From: Pseudomonas gessardii
GTDB taxonomy: Bacteria; Pseudomonadota; Gammaproteobacteria; Pseudomonadales; Pseudomonadaceae
DNA: 44,068 bases
Assembly (NCBI RefSeq): GCF_001983165.1
Contig: NZ_MNPU01000049.1
Location: 1-44,068, forward strand
Direction: 5' to 3'
The position numbers and the translations under genes were made by a program. The notes below the pieces were generated by a model. It did not search any database, was not told the origin of the DNA, and saw only the letters and a program-made list of their open reading frames with translations. How positions within the stretch are numbered: position 1 is the stretch's first letter; each line of letters starts with the position of its first letter. This document shows, piece by piece, positions 32,957 to 42,113 of this stretch.

Positions 32957-35158
32957 ATGGCCGAGCGATCCTTTGTCCAGGAAGTGAAGAAGTTGCGTGC
33001 TGGCGCCGGCGAGGTGTTCAACGGCGAAGGCATCCTGGCCGTCACCAAGGCGTTGCTGGAGTCGGGTGTGGCGTATGTCGGGGGGTACCAGGGTTCGCCC
33101 ATCTCTCATTTGATGGACGTGCTCTCGGATGCCCAGGACATTCTGGGTGAATATGGCATCCGCTTTGAAAACAGCGCCAGTGAGGCCACGGCGGCGGCGA
33201 TGCTGGCGGCGTCGGTCAACTATCCATTGCGCGGTGCGATTACCTTCAAGGCCACGGTGGGGACCAATGTGGCCTCCGATGCGTTGGCCAACCTGGCATC
33301 CGGCGGGGTGACGGGAGGCGCGCTGGTCATCGTGGGCGAGGATTATGGCGAAGGCTCCTCGATCATGCAGGAGCGCAGCCATGCGTTCGCGATGAAGTCG
33401 CAGATGTGGTTGCTTGACCCGCGTCCGAACCTGCCAAGCATTGTGCAGGCGGTCAAGGATGGCTTCGATCTGTCCGAGGCCAGCAACACCCCGGTGATGT
33501 TGCAGATGCGCATTCGCTCTTGCCATCTGCATGGTCAGTTTATCGCCTCCGATAACCGCCCGCCGCCCTTTACGGTCAAGGATGCCCTGGAAAACCCGGT
33601 GCGCGACCTCGACCGCATCGTCTTGCCGCCCGCGAGCTTCCTGCACGAACGGGAGAAAATCCAGCAACGCTGGCCGGCGGCGATCCGGTTTATCCAAGAG
33701 CGCCAGCTCAACGAGTTCTTCTCTGAGGGCGCGGCGGATGTCGGCATCGCCCTGCAGGGGGGCAACTACAACACGCTTATCCGTGCGTTGCAGAAGTTGG
33801 GGTTGTCCGATGTCTACGGCACCTCGACAATTCCCTTGTACGTCATGAACGTGGCCTACCCGCTGGTTGACGAGGAGTTTGAACGCTTCTGCCAGGGCAA
33901 GCGCGCCATCTTGCTGCTGGAAGAAGGCCAGCCCAATTTTGTAGAGCAAAACGTTTCGACGATCCTGCGCCAGCTGGGGCTGGAAACGGCGTTGCATGGC
34001 AAGGACATGCTGCCGCTGGCCGGGGACTACAACACCGCCACGGTGCTTGCGGGCGTACGCGCTTTTCTGGAGCGCTATGGGGTCCTGCAGGCCCCTGAGC
34101 AATCGCTTGGCATCCCGATCGTGATGCTGCCGACCGACGAGTCGCCTGAAGGGCTGGCCACCAATGCCATGATGGCCAAGCAGTCCCTGGACCGGATCGT
34201 CCACCCGCGACCGCCAGGCCTGTGTACCGGATGCCCGGAGCGCCCGATTTTCACGGCGATCAAGCTGGTCGAGCGTGAGCTTGGCAAGCATCACATCAGT
34301 GCCGATATCGGCTGCCATCTGTTTTCGATCCTGCCGCCCTTCAACCTCGGCAGTACGACCATGGGGTACGGTTTGGGAGGCGCCAGTTCAGCGGCCTTCA
34401 ACGTGGCCCCGGGCACGGCGCCGGCGAGCAAGCGCGCTATCTCGCTGATGGGCGACGGGGGGTTCTGGCACAACGGCCTGACCAGCGGTGTCGCCAATGC
34501 GGTGTTCAATCGCAGTGACAACCTGACGATCATTATCGACAACAACTACGCCTCGGCCACCGGCGGCCAGGATGTGTTGTCGTCGCGGGCGGCCAATGCC
34601 TCGCGCAGCACCGGTCATGAAATCGAGAAAGCGGTCAAGGGGGTGGGGGTCGAGTGGGTGCGCACGATCAAGCGCACCTATGACCTCAAAGCCATGGTCT
34701 CGACCCTGCGCGAAGCCTTGACTACCCAGGAGGCCGGGCCGAAGGTGCTGATCGCGCAGAGCGAATGCATGCTCAATCTGCAGCGTCGCGAGAAAAAGGT
34801 CGTGCGCAAAGCCTTGGCCGACGGTCAGCGGGTTGTGCGTGAGCGCTTTGGCATCGACCCGGATACCTGTACCGGCGATCACTCCTGCATCCGTCTTTCT
34901 GGATGCCCTTCCTTGTCGATCCGCGATAACCCGGACCCGTTGCGCCAAGACCCGGTGGCCATGGTGATGGAGAGCTGCGTGGGGTGTGGCAACTGTGGCG
35001 AGGTCGCCCATGCCGCGGTGCTCTGCCCATCGTTTTACCGGGCCCAGATTGTCAGTAACCCTTCGTGGTGGGACCGCTTCAGCCAGCGTGTGCGGATCGC
35101 AGTCATTGGCGTGTTGCAGGATGCCGATGCCCGCCGTCGCTCCCGGTATGCCCTATGA
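32957..35158 (+). CDS. iorA: 2-Oxoacid:ferredoxin oxidoreductase alpha subunit (IorA-like)
   Basis: This 733-aa thiamine diphosphate enzyme of the indolepyruvate oxidoreductase type decarboxylates an aryl 2-oxoacid oxidatively with CoA, giving an acyl-CoA and reduced carrier. Pyrimidine-binding half: YVGGYQGSPISHLMD near residue 40. The diphosphate half has MGDGGFWHNGLTSG near 497 ending in IIDN, the GDG...N motif. CTGCPERPIF near 420 matches the family's CxGCP. The C-terminus has iron-sulfur cysteines: CTGDHSCIRLSGCP near 637 and CVGCGNCGEVAHAAVLCP near 673. GAGAGATAA precedes the ATG. Its beta subunit is two genes on, after an MFS gene that overlaps by four bases. Arylpyruvate or arylglyoxylate are the likely substrates; context here favours an arylglyoxylate. 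Confidence 0.88.
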   Translation: MAERSFVQEVKKLRAGAGEVFNGEGILAVTKALLESGVAYVGGYQGSPISHLMDVLSDAQDILGEYGIRFENSASEATAAAMLAASVNYPLRGAITFKATVGTNVASDALANLASGGVTGGALVIVGEDYGEGSSIMQERSHAFAMKSQMWLLDPRPNLPSIVQAVKDGFDLSEASNTPVMLQMRIRSCHLHGQFIASDNRPPPFTVKDALENPVRDLDRIVLPPASFLHEREKIQQRWPAAIRFIQERQLNEFFSEGAADVGIALQGGNYNTLIRALQKLGLSDVYGTSTIPLYVMNVAYPLVDEEFERFCQGKRAILLLEEGQPNFVEQNVSTILRQLGLETALHGKDMLPLAGDYNTATVLAGVRAFLERYGVLQAPEQSLGIPIVMLPTDESPEGLATNAMMAKQSLDRIVHPRPPGLCTGCPERPIFTAIKLVERELGKHHISADIGCHLFSILPPFNLGSTTMGYGLGGASSAAFNVAPGTAPASKRAISLMGDGGFWHNGLTSGVANAVFNRSDNLTIIIDNNYASATGGQDVLSSRAANASRSTGHEIEKAVKGVGVEWVRTIKRTYDLKAMVSTLREALTTQEAGPKVLIAQSECMLNLQRREKKVVRKALADGQRVVRERFGIDPDTCTGDHSCIRLSGCPSLSIRDNPDPLRQDPVAMVMESCVGCGNCGEVAHAAVLCPSFYRAQIVSNPSWWDRFSQRVRIAVIGVLQDADARRRSRYAL

Positions 35159-36462
35159 ACCGCGTGGGCATAAGCGACGTCCCCGAGCTCGGCCCACCTT
35201 CCAGGGTCACGGCCAGGGTCCTGTTCGTGTGCTGGCTGGCCATCTTGTTTGAAGGCTACGACGTGGGCGTGATGGGGGCGATCCTGCCGGCACTGGCGCA
35301 GGACAAGGCCTGGAGCCTGACGCCGCTGGAACTGGGGATGCTCAGCAGCTACGCGATGATCGGCATGTTTTTCGGTGCGCTGCTGGTGGGGATGCTCAGT
35401 GAACTGCTTGGGCGCCGACGCATGCTGTTGCTGTGCGTGCTGGTGTTCTCGCTGATGATGGCTGGCGCTGCCTGGGCGCCCACGCCGGCCTGGTTCGGCT
35501 TCTTCCGGTTTGTCGGGGGCTTGGGCCTGGGTGGTGTGATTCCGGTCGCTGCGGCCTTGACCGTCGAATATTCGCGAGCCGAGCGCCGCAGCTTCAATTA
35601 CGGGTTGATGTATTCCGGTTATTCGCTGGGCATCCTGTGTGCCGCCGCCGCGGCGATCTGGTTGCTGCCCACCCAGGGGTGGCGCGGGGTGATTGCCGTC
35701 GGCGTGCTGCCGGTGCTGTTGCTGTGGCCGATGGCGCGCATGCTGCCGGAGTCGCTTGAGTACCTGGTCGGTCAAGGGCGCACACAGGAGGCGACAAGGC
35801 TCGCCACACAGTTGCAGATGGCTGTGCCCGAGCTGCCGGCGCAGCCGCTCAGCCAACAGCCGGCCTGGCAGCAGGTACTGGCCGAGGTCTTTGCCCGGCG
35901 GCACCTGCGGGCGACGGCCTGCTTCTGGGTGGCCTTGTTCTGCGGCCTGCTGCTGATCTACGGCCTCAACACCTGGCTGCCCACCATCATGCGCCAGAGT
36001 GGTTACGACCTGGGCTCCAGCCTGGGCCTGTTGATCATGTTCAGCCTGGCCTCGGCGTTGGGGGGCTTGTTTCTGGGGCGCGCGGCAGATCGCTTCGGCG
36101 TGCGGGCGGTGGTCGGGGTGTTCTACCTGGTGGGGGCGTTGGCCATCTTTGCCCTGGCTGCGCGCAATAGCATGGCTCTCAATTATGTGTTGGTTGCCAT
36201 TGCGGGCCTGGGGAGCATTGGCGCCTCGCTGATTTTGACGGGCCATCTGGCCGACTACTACCCGCCACGGGTACGGGCCGCCGCGACTGGCTGGGGCCTG
36301 AGCTTTGCACGGTTCGGGGCGATGAGCGGGCCCTTGCTGGGTGGCTACGTGGCCGGCAGCGGGATAGGCCAGGCCTGGAACTTCATTGCGTTTGCGCTGG
36401 TAGGCCTGGTGGCCGCCGTGGCGGTGTTCCTGCTGCCCGCACGCCCAGCGAGATTGCCATGA
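35155..36462 (+). CDS. AAHS-family aromatic acid:H+ symporter (MFS)
   Basis: This 435-aa twelve-helix transporter has the AAHS signature in helix 1, LFEGYDVGVMGAILPAL, where the acidic-Gly-Tyr-Asp group is diagnostic for PcaK/BenK/MhpT relatives. The loop motif is GMLSELLGRRRM and the second-half repeat is GRAADRFGVR. The ATG at 35155 overlaps the iorA TGA in ATGA, indicating translational coupling. It is inserted between the two oxidoreductase subunit genes. It probably imports the aromatic acid that the oxidoreductase or the downstream enzymes use. Confidence 0.87.
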   Translation: MNRVGISDVPELGPPSRVTARVLFVCWLAILFEGYDVGVMGAILPALAQDKAWSLTPLELGMLSSYAMIGMFFGALLVGMLSELLGRRRMLLLCVLVFSLMMAGAAWAPTPAWFGFFRFVGGLGLGGVIPVAAALTVEYSRAERRSFNYGLMYSGYSLGILCAAAAAIWLLPTQGWRGVIAVGVLPVLLLWPMARMLPESLEYLVGQGRTQEATRLATQLQMAVPELPAQPLSQQPAWQQVLAEVFARRHLRATACFWVALFCGLLLIYGLNTWLPTIMRQSGYDLGSSLGLLIMFSLASALGGLFLGRAADRFGVRAVVGVFYLVGALAIFALAARNSMALNYVLVAIAGLGSIGASLILTGHLADYYPPRVRAAATGWGLSFARFGAMSGPLLGGYVAGSGIGQAWNFIAFALVGLVAAVAVFLLPARPARLP

Positions 36463-36600
36463 TGGATCAAGCCTGCATGTTTTCCTGTGGGGTCAGCCTT
36501 GGGGGCCGACGCGCGCCTGCGCACCTCTCGCCCCGTGCTGGCAATTATCAACTTGTCATGGGAGCCGGTACGCACCTCGTGCCGGCTCTGGAGTCTGTCT

Positions 36601-38109
36601 ATGCCCAGTGAACCTATCAAGATTGCCATTCTCGCCATGGGCGGCGAGGGCGGTGGCGTACTCGCCGACTGGATTGTCAACCTGGGGGAGCAGAACGGCT
36701 ATTTCGCCCAGACCACCTCTGTTCCCGGGGTTGCACAGCGCACTGGCGCGACGATTTATTACGTTGAGCTGTTCCCCGGTGCCGATGCTCCACAAGCCAG
36801 GGTGCCGGTGCTCTCGCAGGCGCCATTGCCGGGGGATGTGGATATCGTGCTGGCCTCGGAGCTGATGGAGGCTGGGCGTGCTGTGCAGCGTGGCTTCGTC
36901 ACCCCTGAGCGGACCACCTTTGTGACCTCGACCCACCGGGTCTATTCGATTGCCGAGAAGTCGGCGATGGGCGACGGCCGGGTCGACAGCGCGGCGCTGC
37001 TGCTCCAGGCGAGCCGGGCGGCCAAGCGTTTTGTCAGCTTCAACATGGAGCAGGTCGCCGAGCGCACGGGCAGCGTTATCAGTGCCGTGTTGTTTGGCGC
37101 CCTCAGTGGCACGGGGGTACTGCCCTTCAACCGGACGCAGTTCCAGGCCACGATTGAGCGCGGGGGCGTTGGCGTCAAACCCAGCCTGCAGGCTTTCGAG
37201 GCGGGCTATACCCGGGCACGCGAGACCCAGGACGAAGCCCGTGAACCGCACAGTGCCGCCGTGGGCCCTGAGGCCTCACGGCCGCCGCATCCGCTGGTGG
37301 CCGGGCTGCTCGAACGGGCGCGAGGTTTTCCGGCCAGTGTGGTGGATATCGTTGTTGAGGGCGTACGCCGACTTATCGATTACCAGGACCCGGACTACGC
37401 CCGCCTGTATCTGGACCGCCTCCAGACAGTGTCAGCGGCCCCCGGCGGCGGGGATATCGAGTTGCTGCGGGAGACGGCCCGTTACCTGGCGCTCTGGATG
37501 TCCTACGAGGACACCATCCGGGTGGCAGACCTCAAGACCCGTGGCAGCCGCTTCGAGCGGGTGCGCAGCGAGGTGCGCTCCAAAGCCGACCAGGTCCTGA
37601 CGATTGAAGAGTACATGCACCCGCGGATCGAAGAAATCTGCGAAACCTTGCCGGCGGGCCTGGGCCGCTGGCTGGCCAAGCCCCATCGGACCCATCGCCT
37701 GGTGGCCCGTTTCACCCAGCAGGGGCGAACGATCAAGACCAGCTCCCTGAGCGGTTTTCTCCTGCTCTACGGCCTGTCGCGCTGGCGTCGCTGGCGCCGT
37801 GTAACGCTGCGCTATACCCAGGAAAACGCGCGCATTGAAGTATGGCTGCAACGGGTACAGACGCTGGCCGCGATCGACCCGGCGCTGGCCCTGGAAGCCG
37901 CCCAGTGCCAGCGCCTGGTCAAGGGCTACAGCGACACCCACGCCCGTGGCCTGAAGAACTACGAAACGTTGATGGCCGTGGTGGACGAACACTCCCGTTT
38001 CCTGGCGCCGACGACGCTACGTGAACTGCGCGATGCGGCATTGGCCGACGAGCACGGCCACCAGCTGCGCGAATGCCTGCAACGTCATGCCTTACCTTTC
38101 CAAGGATAG
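36601..38109 (+). CDS. iorB: 2-Oxoacid:ferredoxin oxidoreductase beta subunit, long form (IorB-like)
   Basis: This is a 502-aa partner of IorA. Residues about 1-200 are the pyruvate-ferredoxin-oxidoreductase gamma-type domain, with IKIAILAMGGEGGGVLADWI and TTSVPGVAQRTGATIYYVEL. The remaining 300 residues form an extra domain (DUF6537-like) found in proteobacterial indolepyruvate oxidoreductases; archaeal IorB stops near 200 residues. It has no obvious cofactor motif and is rich in Arg and Leu. I chose ATG 36601, seven bases after GGAG, over the upstream in-frame codon at 36487. It begins 138 bases after the MFS stop and is followed six bases later by the thioesterase. Confidence 0.87.
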   Translation: MPSEPIKIAILAMGGEGGGVLADWIVNLGEQNGYFAQTTSVPGVAQRTGATIYYVELFPGADAPQARVPVLSQAPLPGDVDIVLASELMEAGRAVQRGFVTPERTTFVTSTHRVYSIAEKSAMGDGRVDSAALLLQASRAAKRFVSFNMEQVAERTGSVISAVLFGALSGTGVLPFNRTQFQATIERGGVGVKPSLQAFEAGYTRARETQDEAREPHSAAVGPEASRPPHPLVAGLLERARGFPASVVDIVVEGVRRLIDYQDPDYARLYLDRLQTVSAAPGGGDIELLRETARYLALWMSYEDTIRVADLKTRGSRFERVRSEVRSKADQVLTIEEYMHPRIEEICETLPAGLGRWLAKPHRTHRLVARFTQQGRTIKTSSLSGFLLLYGLSRWRRWRRVTLRYTQENARIEVWLQRVQTLAAIDPALALEAAQCQRLVKGYSDTHARGLKNYETLMAVVDEHSRFLAPTTLRELRDAALADEHGHQLRECLQRHALPFQG

Positions 38110-38115
38110 TGTCCT

Positions 38116-38571
38116 ATGAGTCCGAAAAAATTCGTACGTGAGCACCGTATCCGCTTCGCTGAGTGCGACCCGGCGGGCATTGTGTTCTACCCGCAATATT
38201 TTGTGATGTTCAACAACTTGCTGGAGTCCTGGATCGACGAGCTTCTGCCCGATGTGGGCTTCGCCGGTTACATCGGCAAGCTGCGTTTCGGGTTGCCGAC
38301 TGTCCACCTTGAAGCCGACTTCCAGGCCATCAGCCGCATGGGCGACGACGTCATACTGAGCCTGGAGGTGATCAGGCTTGGCGGCAAGTCGCTGACCCTG
38401 GCGCTGGGGTGTACCGACCTTGAGGGGCAGGTGCGCATGAAGGTCACGCAGGTCCTGGTGTCGACGTCCCTGGAGCGTCATCAGGCCATCGAGTTGCCGA
38501 GCCTGTTGCGGCTGGCGCTGACGGCTTCCTCCACCCCCAATAAAGACAATAACGAAAGGAGCGCAATGTGA
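38116..38571 (+). CDS. Hot-dog thioesterase, 4-hydroxybenzoyl-CoA thioesterase type
   Basis: This 151-aa acyl-CoA hydrolase has the Pseudomonas 4HBT motif RFAECDPAGIVFYPQYFVMF, with catalytic Asp near residue 17. It should release a free acid from an aryl-CoA, here probably the 5-hydroxylated product (gentisyl-CoA or 5-hydroxyanthraniloyl-CoA) of the next gene's enzyme. AAGGA lies 11 bases before the ATG. Its stop overlaps the GTG start of the monooxygenase gene in ATGTGA, so the two are translationally coupled, which supports a joint role. Confidence 0.87.
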   Translation: MSPKKFVREHRIRFAECDPAGIVFYPQYFVMFNNLLESWIDELLPDVGFAGYIGKLRFGLPTVHLEADFQAISRMGDDVILSLEVIRLGGKSLTLALGCTDLEGQVRMKVTQVLVSTSLERHQAIELPSLLRLALTASSTPNKDNNERSAM

Positions 38572-40892
38572 ACATTGCCTGCATCGGCGGTGGTCCCGCC
38601 GGCCTGTACTTTGGTTTGCTGATGAAGTTGCACAACCCCTCCAATGAGGTCGTCGTGGTCGAACGCAATCGACCTTACGATACCTTCGGTTGGGGGGTGG
38701 TCTTCTCCGATGCGACCCTGGACAACCTGCGCGAAGCCGACCCCGTGTCCGCGCAGACCATCGCCAATGAGTTCAGTCGCTGGGACGATATCGACATCCA
38801 TTTCAAAGACCGCCTGATGCGCAGTGCCGGCCATGGCTTTATCGGGATTGGCCGCAAGAAACTGCTCAATATCTTGCAGGCGCGCTGCGAAGAGGTGGGG
38901 GTCAAACTGGTCTTTGAAACCCTGGTGACGGACGACCAGGCGATTGCGCGCCAGTACAACGCTGACTTGGTGATCGCATCCGATGGCGTCAACAGCGCGG
39001 TGCGTACACGCTACGCGCAGACCTACCAGCCCGATATCGACCAGCGCCATTGCCGCTTCGTTTGGCTCGGGACACGCAAAGTGTTTGAAGCCTTCACTTT
39101 TCTGTTTGTGCCCACAGAGCATGGCTGGTTCCAGGCCCACGCTTACCAGTTCGAGGACGGCCTTTCTACGTTTATCGTCGAGACGACCGATGCCACCTGG
39201 CAGGCGGCGGGGATCGACCAGATGTCCCAGGAGGAGGGGATCGCCTACTGCGAACAGCTGTTCGCCCCCTGGCTTGACGGTGAACCGCTGCTCTCGAATG
39301 CCTCGCACCTGCGCGGTGCGGCCATCTGGATCCGCTTCCCGCGGGTGATCTGTGGCAAATGGGTGCATTGGACCCAGCCCCATGGCCCGCAAGGCGGCGA
39401 AGTGCCGGTGGTGCTGATGGGCGATGCGGCGCATACCGCGCATTTCTCGATCGGTTCGGGCACCAAGCTGGCACTGGAGGATGCTATCGAGTTGTGCAAC
39501 ACCCTCAAGGCCGGCGGGGCGCTGGGCGAACGCCTGGCGCATTACGAGCAGGTGCGTGGCATCGAGGTGTTGAAGATCCAGAATGCGGCGCGCAACTCCA
39601 CGGAATGGTTCGAGAACGTGGCGCGTTATGCCCGTTTGGAGCCGGAGCAGTTTGCCTACTCTCTGTTGACCCGCTCGCAACGTATTTCCCACGAGAACCT
39701 GCGCTTGCGCGACCCCCAGTGGCTCGGCGATTACGAACGCTGGCAGGCTCAGCGGGCGGGTGTGCCGACGGTCACGGGGGAGCGGCCACGCCCGCCGTTT
39801 CTGACCCCCTACACGGTGCGCGGTGTGACCTTGAAGAATCGGGTCGTGGTCTCGCCCACCTTGCTGTACTCCAGCCAGGATGGCCTGCCAGGCAACTTCC
39901 ACCTGGTCCATCTTGGTGGCCAGGCCCTGGGCGGCGCCGGGCTGGTATTGGCCGAGGCCACGGCGGTCTCGCCCCAGGCGCGTATCACCGCAGGCGATCC
40001 CGGCTTGTGGAACGCCGAGCAAGTGGTGGCCTGGAAAAAAATCACCGACTTCGTGCATGCCGAGAGTGGGGCGCATATCGGCGTGCAGCTCAATCACGCC
40101 GGGCGTCGCGGTTCTACGCAGTTGGGCTGGGAAAAGGCCGACCACCCACAGGCCGATGGTAACTGGCCGCTGATCAGTGCGAGCCCGTTGCCGTACCTGG
40201 CGGACATCTCGCAGGTGCCGCACGAAGCGAGCCGCGATGACCTGGCCCGGGCTTGCAAGCAGTTCGCCGATGCCGCGCGCCGTGCTGCCGAGGCCGGCTT
40301 TGACTGGCTTGAACTGCAGGCCGGGCATGGCTTCCTGCTCTCAAGTTTCATCTCGCCCCTGACCAATCAGCGCAGCGACGAGTACGGCGGTTCATTGGCC
40401 AATCGCCTGCGTTTCCCTCTCCAGGTCTTGGCGGCCATACGTCAAGCCTGGCCCGATCACTTGCCGATCTCGGTCCGCATCTCGGCCACGGATTGGGCCC
40501 CGGGCGGGACCCAGGTGGATGAGGCGGTAGAGATTGCCCGGCGTTTCAGTGAAGGCGGCGCGGATATGGTGGCGGCGTCTTCAGGAGAGGTGGTCGCGGA
40601 CCAGCGGCCGGTGTATGGCCGTATGTACCAGACCCCGTTTGCCGACCGCATCCGCAACGAAGCCCATGTGCCCACCATCGCGGTAGGCGCGATCACCGAG
40701 GCCGACCAGGTTAACGGCATTATCGCCTCGGGGCGTGCGGACCTGTGTGCCTTGTCGCGTTCGCATCTGGCCGATTCGGCCTGGCTCCTGAGAGAGAGCG
40801 CAAGGCTAGGTTGGCAAGACGTCGAATGGCCGTTGCCCTATCAATGGGGCAAAGACCCGCTTGAGCGTAGCTTCACCCGAAGCAAGTCCTGA
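38568..40892 (+). CDS. Fused FAD monooxygenase/OYE: salicylyl-CoA 5-hydroxylase or anthraniloyl-CoA monooxygenase type
   Basis: This 774-aa two-domain enzyme has residues 1 to about 400 as a class A flavin monooxygenase: the FAD site GGGPAGLYFG (residues 7-16), GWGVVFSD, and GDAAHTAHFSIGSGTKLALE near 285. Residues about 410-765 are an old-yellow-enzyme domain (LKNRVVVSPTLLYSS, LNHAGRRGS, DEYGGSLANRLRF). This fusion is known in SdgC salicylyl-CoA 5-hydroxylase and in the anthraniloyl-CoA monooxygenase/reductase; it hydroxylates position 5 of an ortho-substituted benzoyl-CoA. The GTG start overlaps the thioesterase stop, with AAAGGAG upstream. Followed by a gentisate-type dioxygenase, a 5-hydroxylated aromatic acid is the expected output. 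Salicyl versus aminobenzoyl substrate is not decided by sequence. Confidence 0.88.
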   Translation: MNIACIGGGPAGLYFGLLMKLHNPSNEVVVVERNRPYDTFGWGVVFSDATLDNLREADPVSAQTIANEFSRWDDIDIHFKDRLMRSAGHGFIGIGRKKLLNILQARCEEVGVKLVFETLVTDDQAIARQYNADLVIASDGVNSAVRTRYAQTYQPDIDQRHCRFVWLGTRKVFEAFTFLFVPTEHGWFQAHAYQFEDGLSTFIVETTDATWQAAGIDQMSQEEGIAYCEQLFAPWLDGEPLLSNASHLRGAAIWIRFPRVICGKWVHWTQPHGPQGGEVPVVLMGDAAHTAHFSIGSGTKLALEDAIELCNTLKAGGALGERLAHYEQVRGIEVLKIQNAARNSTEWFENVARYARLEPEQFAYSLLTRSQRISHENLRLRDPQWLGDYERWQAQRAGVPTVTGERPRPPFLTPYTVRGVTLKNRVVVSPTLLYSSQDGLPGNFHLVHLGGQALGGAGLVLAEATAVSPQARITAGDPGLWNAEQVVAWKKITDFVHAESGAHIGVQLNHAGRRGSTQLGWEKADHPQADGNWPLISASPLPYLADISQVPHEASRDDLARACKQFADAARRAAEAGFDWLELQAGHGFLLSSFISPLTNQRSDEYGGSLANRLRFPLQVLAAIRQAWPDHLPISVRISATDWAPGGTQVDEAVEIARRFSEGGADMVAASSGEVVADQRPVYGRMYQTPFADRIRNEAHVPTIAVGAITEADQVNGIIASGRADLCALSRSHLADSAWLLRESARLGWQDVEWPLPYQWGKDPLERSFTRSKS

Positions 40893-40933
40893 GGGCCCAG
40901 TGCCCACGGCATCCTGTAAAGAGGAGAAAGACC

Positions 40934-42064
40934 ATGACTACCTCGTATGACCAATACCGCGAAGGCATTGTGGGGCGCGCCGACGTGGAAGACACCCCGG
41001 AACTGCTGGCCTATTACCGTGAGCTGGATCAGTTGAAGACCGGTGCACTGTGGACCGTGGCCAATAAAATCGAACCCTGGCAGCCCCAGTCCGAATCCGT
41101 GCCGGTGCTCTGGCGCTACCGCGACCTGCGTGAGCATGTACTGCGCTCGGTCACCCTGGTAACGCCAGAAAAGGCCGGACGCCGGGTGATCTACCTGAAC
41201 AACCCGGGGCGGACCGAGGTGTCTGCCGCCGTGGGCTGGCTGTACTCCGGGCTGCAAGTGATGCACCCGGGCGAGCGGGCCTCCGCGCATGCGCATTCGT
41301 CTTCGGCGCTGCGTTTCATCATGGAGGGGCGTGGGGCCTACACCATTGTTGACGGCCACAAGCTGACACTGGGCGCCAACGATTTTGTCTTGACGCCCAA
41401 CGGCACCTGGCACGAGCACGGTGTCGAGGAGGACGGCCTGCCGTGCATCTGGCAGGACGGCCTGGATATTCCCCTGGTCAATGCCCTGGAGGCCGGGTTC
41501 TATGCCGTGCACCCGGACTTGCAACAGGCGATCGGCCACCCGGTCGACGACCTGGTGAGCCTGTGGGGCGCGCCCGGCCTGCGCCCGGAGAACATCGGCT
41601 GGAACAAGCCCTATTCGCCCTTGTTCAAGTACCAGTGGGAACCGACCTACGAGGCCCTGCTGCGTTATTCGGCAGCCCGCGACGACAACCCCTTCGATGG
41701 TGCATTGATGCACTACACCAGCCCCGTCAATGGCGGCCATGTCCTGGCCACTATCGGCGCGAGCATGCAGTTGCTGCGCCCGGGGTTCGTGGGCAAGGCC
41801 CATCGCCATACCGGCAGTTTTATCTACCAGGTGGCCAAGGGGAAAGGCTACTCGATCATCAATGGCCTGCGCTTTGACTGGCAGGAGCGTGACATTTTTT
41901 GCGTGCCGTCCTGGGCCTGGCATGAGCATGTCAATGCCTCCCAGAGTGACGACGCCTGCCTGTTCTGTTTCAGCGACCTGCCGGTGATGGAAAAACTGGG
42001 CCTGTATCGAGAGGAGGCGCTGGCTGACAACGGCGGCCACCAACCGGTCCTGCCATCTGCCTAG
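40934..42064 (+). CDS. Gentisate 1,2-dioxygenase-type ring-cleavage enzyme (copy 2)
   Basis: This 376-aa bicupin dioxygenase has the first cupin site His119-x-His121 (SAHAHSSSALRFIMEGRG) and His160 (TWHEHG). Unlike copy 1, the second cupin keeps a full-looking set: His290-x-His292 (KAHRHTG) and His330, His332 (AWHEHV). GAGGAG lies seven bases before the ATG. It follows the salicylyl-CoA 5-hydroxylase-like gene, so it should cleave gentisate or an analogue such as 5-hydroxyanthranilate between the carboxyl-bearing carbon and its ortho-substituted neighbour. Clear divergence from copy 1 within the same window argues for different substrate use. Confidence 0.9.
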   Translation: MTTSYDQYREGIVGRADVEDTPELLAYYRELDQLKTGALWTVANKIEPWQPQSESVPVLWRYRDLREHVLRSVTLVTPEKAGRRVIYLNNPGRTEVSAAVGWLYSGLQVMHPGERASAHAHSSSALRFIMEGRGAYTIVDGHKLTLGANDFVLTPNGTWHEHGVEEDGLPCIWQDGLDIPLVNALEAGFYAVHPDLQQAIGHPVDDLVSLWGAPGLRPENIGWNKPYSPLFKYQWEPTYEALLRYSAARDDNPFDGALMHYTSPVNGGHVLATIGASMQLLRPGFVGKAHRHTGSFIYQVAKGKGYSIINGLRFDWQERDIFCVPSWAWHEHVNASQSDDACLFCFSDLPVMEKLGLYREEALADNGGHQPVLPSA

Positions 42065-42113
42065 CCCGGGCCTGGAACACCACCCTGCTGTATTTATCTG
42101 GAGAATTTCGACC

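Noticed and set aside
32831..34318. 495-codon minus-strand frame opposite iorA
   Set aside because: Same antisense effect; iorA has the thiamine diphosphate and iron-sulfur motifs.
38481..40328. 615-codon minus-strand frame opposite the FAD/OYE fusion gene
   Set aside because: Antisense shadow with His/Arg/Gln-rich composition and no motifs; the plus strand encodes a complete known enzyme.
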